Source: Leptolyngbyaceae cyanobacterium CSU_1_3 (GTDB lineage Bacteria; Cyanobacteriota; Cyanobacteriia; Leptolyngbyales; Leptolyngbyaceae). Taken from it: a stretch of DNA of 54,880 bases. The position numbers were made by a program, and so were the translations under genes. The first letter of the stretch is position 1, and each line of letters opens with the position of its first letter. The notes under the pieces are model-generated. The model was not told where the DNA came from. It saw only the letters and a list, made by a program, of their open reading frames with translations, and ran no database searches. The stretch is from the NCBI GenBank assembly GCA_012034655.1, contig JAAUOZ010000008.1, positions 1 through 54,880 on the forward strand. Direction: 5' to 3'. Below are positions 1 to 8,795 of this stretch, one piece after another.

Positions 1-12
1 GCATAAAATTAA

Positions 13-87
13 AGATTTTGGACGGGGTGCAGGGGTTCCACCCCTGGCTGGGGGCGCAGCCCCCACACCCCTTCTAAACCAAAATCT
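13..87. repeat. Three-way-junction palindromic repeat
   Basis: Nested perfect inverted repeats are visible: an outer stem 13-21/79-87 (AGATTTTGG/CCAAAATCT), an inner stem 24-29/66-71 (GGGGTG/CACCCC), and two hairpins inside it, 30-36/40-46 and 49-55/59-65. Together they would fold as a three-way junction in DNA or RNA. The GC-rich core resembles dispersed repeats seen in cyanobacterial intergenic DNA; this is from memory and was not searched. It is not a tRNA, because there is no anticodon arm of proper length, no TTC loop and no acceptor pairing. Confidence 0.7.
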
Positions 88-376
88 ATAGGATGACGCA
101 GTATAGACAACTCTGCTAATTTCCTGCCAAATTTTCTGCCAATAAGTTGCTTACAGCGCCTTGACAAAATACCTCTCTCTACGGATGCAACTCCTATGGG
201 TTATCTTTCATAGTCAATGTTAGTAGTTTTAGAGATGTGCAACAAAAACTACTTGACACGAAATTCAGGAAATACGCTAACATTGGAAACTGAAAAAGCA
301 GCCTTCTAAAAGCAATTACCTACACATTGCTCAGTCCTTTTTAGAAAGCTGGCTTAGATATTTACAAAATCTAATC

Positions 377-610
377 ATGATTAAAGATGCTATGACTCAG
401 CAGGTCGCTCACCCAATGGTGAAGCTACAGCGGCAGGTACAGTCACTTGTCAATTCCAAGCTACTCAAGCCCAGCGATAGTCTCTGGAAAATTGCCCTAC
501 TTTATGGAGACGAATGGGCACATTGGAAGCAAGAGCTTCAAGCGTTTGACTTTACAATGCAAGACCCAGTTAGTGAATTATTGTCGGTCGAAAGCTGGGA
601 CGAAGACTAA
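377..610 (+). CDS. Small conserved cyanobacterial protein, DUF4327-like
   Basis: A 77-residue soluble protein with no signal peptide or membrane segment and an acidic C-terminus (ESWDED). The central motif KPSDSLWKIALLYGDEW, followed by a Phe/Asp-rich stretch and MQDPVSELL, matches what I remember of the cyanobacteria-restricted DUF4327 family of about 70 residues. The family name is from memory and the function is unknown. The ATG at 377 is used; ATG 392 (MTQQVAHP) is an equally reasonable start. The gene stands alone and faces the GldG-like gene, with a palindromic repeat between the two ends. Confidence 0.7.
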   Translation: MIKDAMTQQVAHPMVKLQRQVQSLVNSKLLKPSDSLWKIALLYGDEWAHWKQELQAFDFTMQDPVSELLSVESWDED

Positions 611-649
611 GGCGATTTCTAAAAAAAATATGACCTTCTGACCTTTGCC

Positions 650-693
650 CTTCGACTTCGCTCAGCCAGCTTGTGCCCTGAGCGAAGTCGAAG
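650..693. repeat. 16-bp perfect inverted repeat (TTCGACTTCGCTCAG family)
   Basis: CTTCGACTTCGCTCAG (650-665) and its exact reverse complement (678-693) flank a 12-base spacer. The repeat lies between the convergent ends of the small DUF4327-like gene and the GldG-like gene, so it could act as a bidirectional terminator, although there is no clean T-run. One arm recurs exactly at 41649-41664 and a degenerate form is near 6605-6625, so it is a dispersed element. Confidence 0.75.
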
Positions 694-762
694 ACAGCGA
701 GGCGTTGGTTTCCTGGAAATCTTCTTAGGAGGTTTCCAGGAAAATCGTTTGAGGACGATCGC

Positions 763-2431
763 TTACCTCCTTCTCCACCAGACAAAGCCTGCCCCACCTA
801 ACCCCAACAATGGAAACACCGCCAGCGCGATAAACGCCAACACCGTTGCCTGCTCTGTGGTGAGAATAATACGCCGATTTTTCACATCTTTAGGACGAAT
901 CGACAGGGGTTGGTCGTCTTGCTGGCTCACCCAGCGTACTGCGTTCAAAAACACATCTCCATTGAGCAACTGCTGCCGAAACAATCCATCGTTGATAAAG
1001 CTAGAGTTGCCGATCGCCACCAGGCGAGACTCGGTGCGCTGCAAACTAGGATTCTCAGCAGGGCTGGTCGTGGCTTGGGGCGAAGCTGTGGGAGAAACCG
1101 TCGGGCTAGCTGTGGCTTGAGGTGAAGGGCTGGCTTGAGCAGACGGAACAACTGCACGAGTGAAGGCGGCTCCTAGGGCAAGCGGGCCGGGACGATCGCC
1201 CCCATCCAGTTTTAAGGGTTGTGCTTTGAGATTGCTTTCTGCCCAGCTTTTGGGGTCGGTCAGCAATAAAGGCGTTGCTTGCACCCCGGACACTGGAGTG
1301 ATTTCGAGCGGACGGGCAAAGGGGAATGCTGAGATGCCACCGCGAAAATCTTGCGTAATCGGGTGATTGCCATATTGCGTGATCACAATTCCAGTAGCTC
1401 CCCAATCTTTGACTTGGCGATCGGAAGCATTGATAGCAATGCGATCGTCAAATTTTACGCCCCACTGGTTAAGCAGATCCTCTAACCCTGACGTAACCCT
1501 CGGATCGACCATTACCAGCAGATTGCCGCCCTGGTTGAGATAGGCTGCCAACGAGGTGACTTCAGCCGCCAAAAGAGGGCGCGTCTGACCAACAATCAGC
1601 ACGGCCGCCGCGCTAGCTGGAACCGTGGCCGTTTGGGAGAGATTGAGCGGCTGACTGAGAAAATTCTTATCTTTGAGGGCTTCAACACCCTGAAAAATTC
1701 CGCCTTCTCCCGCTTGCAACGATCGTTCTCCATGCCCTTGCAAAAAGTAGACGGTCGTTTGGCGATCGCTAACTAGACTGCACAATGCCACTGGTCAATT
1801 TGTTCTCAGAAATTCGCTGGGTGTCGCTGGTGCTCTGGAGAAACTGTCGCCGTTTGGTAGGCTGAAATTCTAGATAGACATCGCGGTTGTCGCCAGAATT
1901 TTTGATGCCAAAAGCTTCCGCTAAACCAGGATTATCTTGGGGGTTTACAAAGTCAAAGCTAAATTTACTAGGATTTTGCCGCTGATAGTTTTCTAGCAGG
2001 CTGCGATCTTGGGGGTTTTGCCGTTCATCAAAAACATACAGTTTCACGGGGTGTTTTAGCTCTCGCAAAACCTGCTGAGTTTCGGGCGCAAGGGTAAATA
2101 GCTGAGATTCGGTCAGGTCGGTGCGGATTGAGTTTTGCACGGCCAAAAAATTGATCAACCCTAAAATGACCAAAATTGAGAGCGTCCCCACTAGGGCATT
2201 TGTACCCGATTGGGTCGATCGCCGACTCCAAAATTTTGGTTGAACCGAGTCCTCCATCCGTCCCAAAAAATCAGCCACAAGCCCGGCAATCGCGACCAGC
2301 CCACTGATGATTAGTCCGATCGGCAGAGTGCCCCAAGCTCCGGAAACTACACCCGCCGAGATGCCCATCACCGTCAGAAAAAGGCCGAGCCAAACCAGAT
2401 ATTTGAGGGGTTTGAGATACTTGATTTTCAT
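763..2431 (-). CDS. GldG-like ABC-transport auxiliary protein (frameshifted)
   Basis: This is the third gene of a minus-strand ABC operon. It resembles the Gldg family (ABC-type uncharacterised transport, GldG/IFT52-like fold) of membrane-anchored extracytoplasmic proteins that accompany GldA/GldF-type transporters. The N-terminal part has two hydrophobic segments (about residues 10-55) and a third near 80-100 before the soluble region. The C-terminus has a Pro/Thr/Ser-Ala linker rich in PTASP-like repeats, then a final membrane helix ending in WWRRR. The frame breaks near 1770-1790: the upstream frame stops at 1769 and the downstream frame continues with SDRQTTVYFLQGHGE. The span is one base over a multiple of three, fitting a one-base insertion. 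Transport substrate unknown. Confidence 0.8.
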
Positions 2432-2435
2432 GGGG

Positions 2436-3237
2436 TTAAGAGCGTTGATATCTCAGGGCATCGATCGATTGAGCCGTCAGAAAAATTCCCAGCACCACAT
2501 AGCTGGCAAACATCACCAGGCTGCTCGTATCGACGACCCCCTGGATCAAATTTGTGTAGTGTTTGAGCAATGACAAGTGCAGCAAAGCATTGCCTACAAA
2601 GCCACCAAAGCTTCTAGCGATCGTGTCGATGATCCACAGGCATAGAATTAAAGTAAAAGTGAATATCGCCGCGAGGATCGTGCTATCTGTCAGCGACGAA
2701 ATAAACATCCCTAATGACAAAATAGACCGCCGCTAGTAAAATCAAGCCACCATGACCTAGAAGAATTACACTCAACTGAACTGGAGGATTAACACTACTG
2801 AGGGCGATCGCTTGATATAGCAACAATGGCAGTGACATTGTAATAAAGAACGTCAACACACCCAATAATTTACCCACTGCAACCGCCCAATTGGTAATGG
2901 GTGAAGTAGCCAATAGTTCTAATGTGCCACGCTTGCGTTCTTCGGCGTACAATCCCATCGACAACATAGGCAACACAAACAAAGAGAGCGAACCCATCAC
3001 TCCTAGAAACGTTCGCATGAACTCATAGGGTGCATCCACAGCAGGAAGTTGAAAGCCTGATTGAGCCTGCAAATCGTAGGCAGCAGTCTGTTGAATAATG
3101 CCGTCTAAGGTGGCTGTAAATAAAATTCCGGCAAGAATCCAAAAAATGGCAGCGATCGCATAGGCCAACGGAGATGCAAAATAGCTCTGCAATTCTCGAC
3201 GGTAGATGGCTAGAAAGTTGTAGGCGATCGTATTCAT
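2436..3237 (-). CDS. ABC transporter permease, GldF/ABC-2 type (frameshifted)
   Basis: A membrane permease that follows the ATPase gene with a four-base overlap, the usual translational coupling. It begins MNTIAYNFLAIYRRELQSYF, with a cytoplasmic N-terminus and then a first membrane helix. The motif YAEERKRGTLELLATSPI is the hallmark of ABC-2/GldF-type permeases. About six membrane segments are expected over 267 residues. The frame is lost near 2700-2712, where an extra base sits in the codons between YFVI and GMFISSL; the two frames join well if one base is removed. Together with its neighbours it should form an inner-membrane exporter of unknown substrate. Confidence 0.85.
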
Positions 3238-4220
3238 TCTGCTGTCTCCTCTGGTTCAAGTTCAGAATTGGTATCCACAGGTTTCTCTTCGGTGGTTAGC
3301 TGCAAAAACACTGTTTCTAAGCTGGCTTGCACTCGACGCATTTCATACAATCCAAACCCGTGACCCACTAAGGTCGCCGCGATTTCTCGCCCCAGTTCAT
3401 TTTCTGATGCAGAGATCACTTTAAGGGTGAGGCGATTTTGCACTAGCTGATTGGCCATCAATTCGACGGCTTTTACACCCACAACGGATTGTAAACAGCG
3501 CTGAATGTCTGCCAGTTGGCCATCTACTTCTAGCTCGTAGCCCACCCCACCCATCAGTTGGGCCATCAGGTTTTCGGGCGTGTTGGTTGCGACGACTTGA
3601 CCCCGATTGATAATCGCCACGCGGCTACAGGTCATACTGACTTCGGGCAAAATGTGCGTCGAGAGAATGACGGTATGGTCGCCCGCCAAATTTTTGATCA
3701 GATTGCGAACTTCGATGATCTGACGCGGATCGAGTCCTACGGTTGGTTCATCCAGAATAATGACGGGCGGGTCATGGACGATCGCCTGAGCAATGCCTAC
3801 CCGTTGCCGAAACCCCTTAGACAGCTTGCGAATGATGGTTTTGTGTTTCTCGGTCAAGTTGCAGCGAGTTAGAGCGGACTGGATGCGCTGGGGACGATCG
3901 CCCGCATTTACACCTTTGAGTTGGGCGACAAAATTCAGATAGCCCTCGACTGTCATATCTGGATATAGGGGCGGAGTTTCTGGCAAATAGCCAATTCTCT
4001 GCCGGACTGCCATTGAGTCTTCGTGCACTTCAAACCCGGCGATTTTTGCCGTCCCTTGAGTGGCAGGTAGATAGCCAGAGAGAATCCTCATCGTCGTGGT
4101 TTTTCCGGCTCCATTGGGGCCCAAAAATCCCAAAATTTCTCCTGGCTCCACCGAAAACGTGACATCTGAGATCGCAGGGGTAGAACCGTAGAGTTTGCTG
4201 AGGTGTTCGACTTCGATCAT
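3234..4220 (-). CDS. ABC transporter ATP-binding protein, GldA/NatA type
   Basis: A 328-residue ATPase and first gene of a three-gene operon with the permease and GldG-like protein. Walker A GPNGAGKTT is at residues 34-42, the signature is LSKGFRQRVG and Walker B with the D-loop is ILDEPTVGLDP, followed by the switch His in STHIL. The C-terminal 100 residues form the DUF4162-like extension common in this subgroup, and the protein ends in an acidic tail. All catalytic motifs are intact. The first ATG gives the normal start a few residues before the core beta strand. It would power the membrane partner encoded just downstream; the substrate cannot be told from sequence. Confidence 0.92.
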   Translation of the reverse strand: MIEVEHLSKLYGSTPAISDVTFSVEPGEILGFLGPNGAGKTTTMRILSGYLPATQGTAKIAGFEVHEDSMAVRQRIGYLPETPPLYPDMTVEGYLNFVAQLKGVNAGDRPQRIQSALTRCNLTEKHKTIIRKLSKGFRQRVGIAQAIVHDPPVIILDEPTVGLDPRQIIEVRNLIKNLAGDHTVILSTHILPEVSMTCSRVAIINRGQVVATNTPENLMAQLMGGVGYELEVDGQLADIQRCLQSVVGVKAVELMANQLVQNRLTLKVISASENELGREIAATLVGHGFGLYEMRRVQASLETVFLQLTTEEKPVDTNSELEPEETAE

Positions 4221-4357
4221 GGCGGCTAGAAAGAGGGATGAGATAGCAATTACGAATTCTTTTTGACCGTCCTCGCAGCCTGTCAGAATATCAGAATATT
4301 TTGGTGACTGCTACCGATCGATACAAACCAACATCTCGATCGATTCACAACCCTAAC

Positions 4358-4849
4358 TCAAGTCACCGATTTGAGAAACTTGACGTAGACGCGATCGCAG
4401 CGAGCCGTCTCGACACCACTCGCGGGTTGGTAGCCACTGCCTTCGTAGAGCCGCACGGCTTCTGTGAGGAGGCTGGCAGTTTCGATCCAGATTTCGGCAA
4501 AGTTTTGGGTGGCGATCGTTGCTTCTAGGTGTTGCAGCAAAAATTGCCCTAACCCCAACCCTCTTGCCTCTGGCAGCAGATACATTTTGCGAATTTCGGC
4601 TGCTTTTTGGCCGCGAGCAATGGGATAGTATGCGCCCGTACCCACCAATTTTTCACCCCGCTCTATAACCCAAAACTCACCGCCCCTAGCCTGATAATAT
4701 TCTTCGACCGCTAAGACATCGCGATCGGCTCCTGTTGGCTCCCACACCAGCCCATACTCAGCGAGCACAGAGCCAATCACCTCGGCGGCCGCCTGACGAT
4801 CGCTCGCTTGCCAAGGGCGAACCCAAAAATTTTGATATTGAACCTTCAT
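4358..4849 (-). CDS. GNAT family N-acetyltransferase
   Basis: A 163-residue cytosolic protein with the GNAT fold. The acetyl-CoA pyrophosphate loop is visible as EARGLGLGQFLLQHL near residues 93-107, preceded by the beta-4 strand IRKMYLLP. The length is normal for a stand-alone GNAT enzyme. The substrate (amine, aminoglycoside, protein N-terminus) cannot be assigned. It lies on the same strand as miaE and about 26 bp downstream of its stop, so the two may be co-transcribed. A 13-bp tandem repeat fills the gap between them. Confidence 0.88.
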   Translation of the reverse strand: MKVQYQNFWVRPWQASDRQAAAEVIGSVLAEYGLVWEPTGADRDVLAVEEYYQARGGEFWVIERGEKLVGTGAYYPIARGQKAAEIRKMYLLPEARGLGLGQFLLQHLEATIATQNFAEIWIETASLLTEAVRLYEGSGYQPASGVETARCDRVYVKFLKSVT

Positions 4850-4850
4850 T

Positions 4851-4889
4851 TAGCTGTAAATTTTAGCTGTAAATTTTAGCTGTGAATTC
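4851..4889. repeat. 13-bp tandem repeat, three copies
   Basis: The unit TAGCTGTAAATTT is present at 4851-4863 and 4864-4876, with a third copy at 4877-4889 that differs at two bases. The array fills the miaE-GNAT gap and supplies the last codons and TAA stop of miaE on the minus strand, so repeat expansion has reached the end of a gene. Confidence 0.9.
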
Positions 4890-5475
4890 TCGGTTCTGGG
4901 TGCAGTGTTGCGAGGAGTTCACTTTCGGTTTGGGCAAGTGCTTCTAAACGGGAGTGAAGGAGCGATCGCTCAAAATACTCGTCTGCTAACATCCAATAAA
5001 TGCCGTAGTGACGCGCTTCAGAAGCCATCAGCCCGCGATAAAATCGGGACAGTTCTGCGTCGGAGCAATGTACCGCCAGCAACCCCAATCGCTCGTGACT
5101 GCGAGCTTCGATCAGGGCAGAAACAAGAAGCGAATCTAGTAGACGATCGGGTTCGTCGCGACGAATTTGTTTACTTAAACCAGCCCCATAGGGCGGTGCA
5201 GAAAGCGGTGCTAAAGGAATGCCACGCTGCTCCAAAATCTGATTGACCTGCTCAAAATGCTGCAATTCTTCTTGGGCGATCGCTGTTAACGATCGTACCA
5301 ACTTGGCATTAGACGGATAGCGAAACATCAGATTGATGGCGACTCCGGCGGCTTTTCGTTCGCAGTGGGAGTGATCGAGCAAAACAGTGCTAAGGTTTTC
5401 CAGTGCTTGCTCTACCCAGGCGGCAGAAGTGGGCTGTTGGAGAAACTTGATTGGGGTTGGTGCTGAAGTACCCAC
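4876..5475 (-). CDS. miaE: tRNA-(ms2io6A)-hydroxylase MiaE-like
   Basis: A 199-residue ferritin-like diiron monooxygenase. MiaE hydroxylates the isopentenyl group of 2-methylthio-N6-isopentenyladenosine at tRNA position 37. The carboxylate/histidine ligand motifs are visible in order: the CERKAAG helix, EELQHFEQ, EARSHERL and EARHYGIYW, giving the paired E...ExxH pattern of a diiron four-helix bundle. Length fits the family. The start is a GTG at 5475, only 11 bp from the ATG of the divergent EamA-type gene. The last codons lie in a 13-bp tandem repeat. Family assignment is firm; activity depends on miaA/miaB elsewhere in the genome. Confidence 0.9.
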   Translation of the reverse strand: MGTSAPTPIKFLQQPTSAAWVEQALENLSTVLLDHSHCERKAAGVAINLMFRYPSNAKLVRSLTAIAQEELQHFEQVNQILEQRGIPLAPLSAPPYGAGLSKQIRRDEPDRLLDSLLVSALIEARSHERLGLLAVHCSDAELSRFYRGLMASEARHYGIYWMLADEYFERSLLHSRLEALAQTESELLATLHPEPRIHS

Positions 5476-5486
5476 AGGAAGCGTTC

Positions 5487-6357
5487 ATGATTTGGTTAGC
5501 ATTTGCAATTTTAACGGCTTTCTTTGAGTCTTTGAAGGATGTATCGAGTAAAAAAGGATTAACTAGCATTGATGAATACATTGTTGCTTGGGTCTCGATC
5601 GTATTCGCAGCCGTGTTTCTTATTCCAGTACTGCTGTGTACTAAAATTCCTACCTTAATAATCACGTTTTGGATTCCGCTGCTACCTTCGATCGGTGGCT
5701 AGTCTCAATGTTATTTCGTTTGTTTTATATATTAAAGCTATCAAAGCATCCGATCTGTCGTTAACGGTTCCGATCGTGACCTTAACGCCGCTATTCCTGT
5801 TAGTTACTTCGCCTTTGATCGTTCACGAGTCTCCAGGTATTGCCGATGCTGTTGGAGTTTTTCTAATTGTTATGGGTTCGTATGTGTTAAATCTGAGAGA
5901 ACGCCACAGGGGATATCTTGCTCCTCTGCGGGCAATTGTGCGCGAAAAGGGTAGCCGATTGATGTTCATCGTTGCATTAATTTGGAGCATCACTTCTAAT
6001 TTCGATAAAGTAGGCGTGGTCAATTCTTCACCTTTGTTTTGGTCAACCGCTTTGTATTTATTTTTGGCGATCGGCATTTTGCCCATTGTGCTTTATAAAT
6101 CGCGACAGAACCTTGCTCAAATCGTACCTAATGTAAAAATTTTGGCCACGATCGGACTCTTTCACGCCTTAGCAATTGGCTTTCAAATGGTGGCAATTTC
6201 CTACACATTGGTGACTCATGTCATTGCCATCAAAAGAACCAGCGCACTGATTAGCGTTCTATTTGGGCATTTTTTGTTTAAGGAATGTGGGCTGCAAGAA
6301 CGACTTCTTGGGGCAGTCATTATGGTCGTGGGTGTAATTGTAATGACCCTGTTTTAA
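5487..6357 (+). CDS. EamA/DMT-family permease (frameshifted)
   Basis: A drug/metabolite-transporter-like integral membrane protein of about 290 residues and about ten hydrophobic segments, composed of two EamA-like halves. The start ATG at 5487 follows AGGAA with good spacing and gives MIWLAFAILTAFFESLKDV, a typical first helix. The frame breaks near 5698-5705: the first frame ends PLLPSIGG and the second continues SLNVISFVLYIKAIKAS; removing one base from GGTGGCTAGTC restores a single protein. It ends ATMVVGVIVMTLF-like, as in other EamA proteins. The gene looks AT-richer than its neighbours. The substrate is unknown. It is divergent from miaE with almost no promoter space. Confidence 0.85.
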
Positions 6358-6813
6358 AGCTGTTTGAATTTTTAGCTCTAATGCTTAAGAAAAAGTTTAA
6401 AAGTTGAAGTCAATTCAAAGCTTTGAATGTCGATTTATAACTAAATTAGTAACACTTTATTTCAAAAAGTGAAGCTTCCGGGATTCGGCGATCGTTCCCT
6501 GGAGAATCTGAATAATAGAAAAGCCCCCTTTACTCACTTTCCAAAATATCCCCCTAACCTATCTAATGCTTCTCGCCCCCTAAGCAGGAAAGCAGGATTA
6601 TTTATAAACCGCATTTCGACTGCGCTCAATGCTCAAAATTTCCCCTATTTAAGGAGGGTTGAGTGACAGTCGCAACCCGGACTCTGGTTAACTTTAATTT
6701 CACCCTGCTACTTATGATTGTTGGGTTGATTGTTCCGATTTTCTGAATAACCATTCAATCTTTTTAATAGACTTTGAAGGGCCAAAAATTTGAGGGGCTA
6801 AAAGAAGCAAGGC
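6358..6813. other. Intergenic region without a supported gene
   Basis: About 455 bp between the EamA-like gene and the phosphodiester glycosidase gene. It holds a weak hairpin (CACTTT 6453-6458 / AAAGTG 6466-6471), a degenerate member of the TTCGACTTCGCTCAG repeat near 6605-6625, and C-rich then G-rich patches typical of decayed cyanobacterial intergenic repeats. A short open frame at 6469-6666 has no ribosome site and no recognisable features. Confidence 0.6.
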
Positions 6814-7836
6814 ATGATCTACAGAGTGTTTCAGGAAGCGTTGATGCAGAGTCGAGTCAAGTCCGATCGTCGCCGACGAATTTTTCAATGGGGTTCTACA
6901 TTTGCTGGCAGCTTAGCGATCGCCACAGGTTCTACCCTTCTCGCGAGTTCTTTCCTCTCACCCAAGATTTTTACCCAACCTAACCCTCTCTCCTTCACCC
7001 GTCCTGAAAAATCTGAAAAAATAGATTCGATCTCTTTCGCCTCATCCCCTCGCCCGATCTCCGTCACTCAACGCACGATCGCTGGCGTACCTCTCTACGT
7101 CACTATCATTGACCTCACCGACCCCAAAACGTTTGTCAGTGTTGGGTTAGCCAATCGAGCCAGCCAAGCCAACAGCGCCCAATCGACCCAGGGAGACGAG
7201 CCGTTTACCACAATGGTGCGCCATCACCAGGCAGCCATCACTGCCAACGGCACATTTTTTAGTACCGATGCTCAGAAACGAGTCATGGGCAACCTGGTTT
7301 CGGGTGGCAAATTTCTTAAATATAGCCCCTGGGAAAATTATGGAACTACGCTAGGGTTGCGAACCGGAAATCGCCCCGAAATGACCACAGCACGAGTGGA
7401 TGGTAAACCCCATTGGCAACAGCACTGGTTCTCACTGACGGCCGGCCCCAGACTGCTTAAAAAAGGCGAGATTTGGTTGAATCCCAAAAAAGAAGGGTTC
7501 ACCGACCCCAGTGTGATGGGTGTGGCCGTGCGATCGGCGATCGGCTTTCCCGAACATGGCAAACGGCTGATGCTCGTTACCTTCTTAAGCCAAGTTTCGC
7601 TCAAAAAAGAAGCGGCCATCATGAAGGCGATCGGCTGTTATGAAGCGATGAATCTTGACGGTGGAACATCTCTGGGCTTGGCTCAGGGGAAGAAAATCTT
7701 GCTTCCGGCTGGGCGCGAATTGACCAATGTCATTGCCGTCTACGATGTCAGACACCCCGCCCCTACTAATTTACAGCAGTCGTGGATGGAGTTTCAGCAA
7801 AGTGAACGGGCCGCGTTGCCAAAGGGCGAGGGATAG
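6814..7836 (+). CDS. Phosphodiester glycosidase-family exported protein (NAGPA-like)
   Basis: A 340-residue exported protein with a C-terminal domain like phosphodiester alpha-GlcNAcase (NAGPA, formerly DUF2233), a family linked to exopolysaccharide or cell-wall glycans. The family signatures are visible: TANGTFFS near residue 145, a GNLVSGGKF strand, and NLDGGTSLGLA followed by TNVIAVYDV near the C-terminus. The N-terminus carries a twin-arginine-like motif (DRRRRIFQWG) before a hydrophobic stretch, suggesting Tat-type export. ATG 6844 is a possible alternative start that places this motif closer to the end. It stands alone between two oppositely organised units. The enzymatic substrate is not known for bacterial members of this type. 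Confidence 0.85.
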   Translation: MIYRVFQEALMQSRVKSDRRRRIFQWGSTFAGSLAIATGSTLLASSFLSPKIFTQPNPLSFTRPEKSEKIDSISFASSPRPISVTQRTIAGVPLYVTIIDLTDPKTFVSVGLANRASQANSAQSTQGDEPFTTMVRHHQAAITANGTFFSTDAQKRVMGNLVSGGKFLKYSPWENYGTTLGLRTGNRPEMTTARVDGKPHWQQHWFSLTAGPRLLKKGEIWLNPKKEGFTDPSVMGVAVRSAIGFPEHGKRLMLVTFLSQVSLKKEAAIMKAIGCYEAMNLDGGTSLGLAQGKKILLPAGRELTNVIAVYDVRHPAPTNLQQSWMEFQQSERAALPKGEG

Positions 7837-7932
7837 GGGGCTGAGCAGGGCAATGTCGCGCCCAACCCCACTCTGAAGGACATGGCAGTGCTCAGATCGG
7901 AACTTGTTTTTGGTGAGCATTTTATTCTGACC

Positions 7933-8531
7933 TCAATCAGGGTCCTGCAAATAGCGCCGCGGATTTTTTTGCTGAGGGTGGGCTTGTTGACGATACCAAC
8001 GCTGCCAATTTTTGGAAGTGCGAATCGCGAGCCACAACAGCAATAGTGCAATGATTCCACCCTGTTTTGGGGCATCGAAGGCAAGCATCACCAGGGAGAT
8101 ACACAGCGTATCCTGTAGAAAAATTACCCACAATGGTAAACCGCTCAATCGGTAAAACCATCCCACCTGCACGAGCTGTAAAACCAATGCCAGCAAGCCC
8201 CCCCACTGCCCCCCAACAACCCTACCACCCATCCTGGAACATCCGTCGCTTGCGCGATCGCCAAGCCCATGATCGCCCCTACCAGCGGACTTAGCAAAAG
8301 CTGAACTATTTGCAGCGATCGCAGCCCAAACCGATGTTTGGAGGCAAAAATTTCTAGCAGAGACCAACTGACCAAAATGGCCAGCACGATCGGGGGTGAC
8401 ACATTGCACAAAATGGGCACACGCGCCCATAGACTTTCACCATACAGCAGCCCAATTATCAGCAGTGGGAGAGCAATTCTCATTCCTGCCGCCGCTGACG
8501 CAGATAGTACGGCTAGGAGGAGTTCAATCAT
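7933..8531 (-). CDS. DUF4126-like membrane protein (frameshifted)
   Basis: A small integral membrane protein of about 199 residues. It starts MIELLLAVLSASAAAGMRIA, has the SLWARVPIL and Gly-rich PLVGAIMGLAIAQ segments, and continues in the second frame with VGWFYRLSGLPLWVIFLQD and a charged C-terminus. I recognise the pattern as the DUF4126 family, of unknown function. The frame is lost in the G-rich runs near 8200-8212 (two runs of six), consistent with one missing base: the span is one base short of a multiple of three. About five membrane segments. It is transcribed away from gdhA. Confidence 0.75.
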
Positions 8532-8574
8532 GGGCGGTTAGAGGGTTAAATATAAAAGGTAAGGTGATGTGCAA

Positions 8575-8700
8575 CTATTTTCTCCCTCATCCCCCCATCC
8601 TTCCTCCCACCAGGGCAGAAGGGGAGGTAATCTGGTATGAGCCACTCGCTTGCTCAGAGAGAGGGGTTGGGGTGAGGGCGGTTCTAGAAAGTTGCACATT
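8575..8700. repeat. Degenerate intergenic repeat (GAGGGGTTGGGGTGAGGG type)
   Basis: C-rich and G-rich blocks (CCTCATCCCCCCATCC ... GAGGGGTTGGGGTGAGGG) make an imperfect inverted repeat upstream of gdhA. Related, better preserved copies lie at 12887-12995 and, in part, at 39865-39912. Such degenerate elements are common between cyanobacterial genes. It occupies most of the gdhA upstream region. Confidence 0.6.
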
Positions 8701-8795
8701 GCGGAGGCACTTAAGACATAACAGCGATTTGTAGGATTCAGTCTTCCTCTATCTTTGCATTGCCCCTTTAGATTGGTGGGAAAAATATACAAGTT

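Noticed and set aside
13..87. Cloverleaf-like fold considered as a tRNA
   Set aside because: Stem lengths, loops and the missing TTC sequence do not fit a tRNA; it is a palindromic repeat.
6469..6666. Open frame of 65 codons in the gap before the phosphodiester glycosidase gene
   Set aside because: It overlaps decayed repeats and has no ribosome site or family resemblance.
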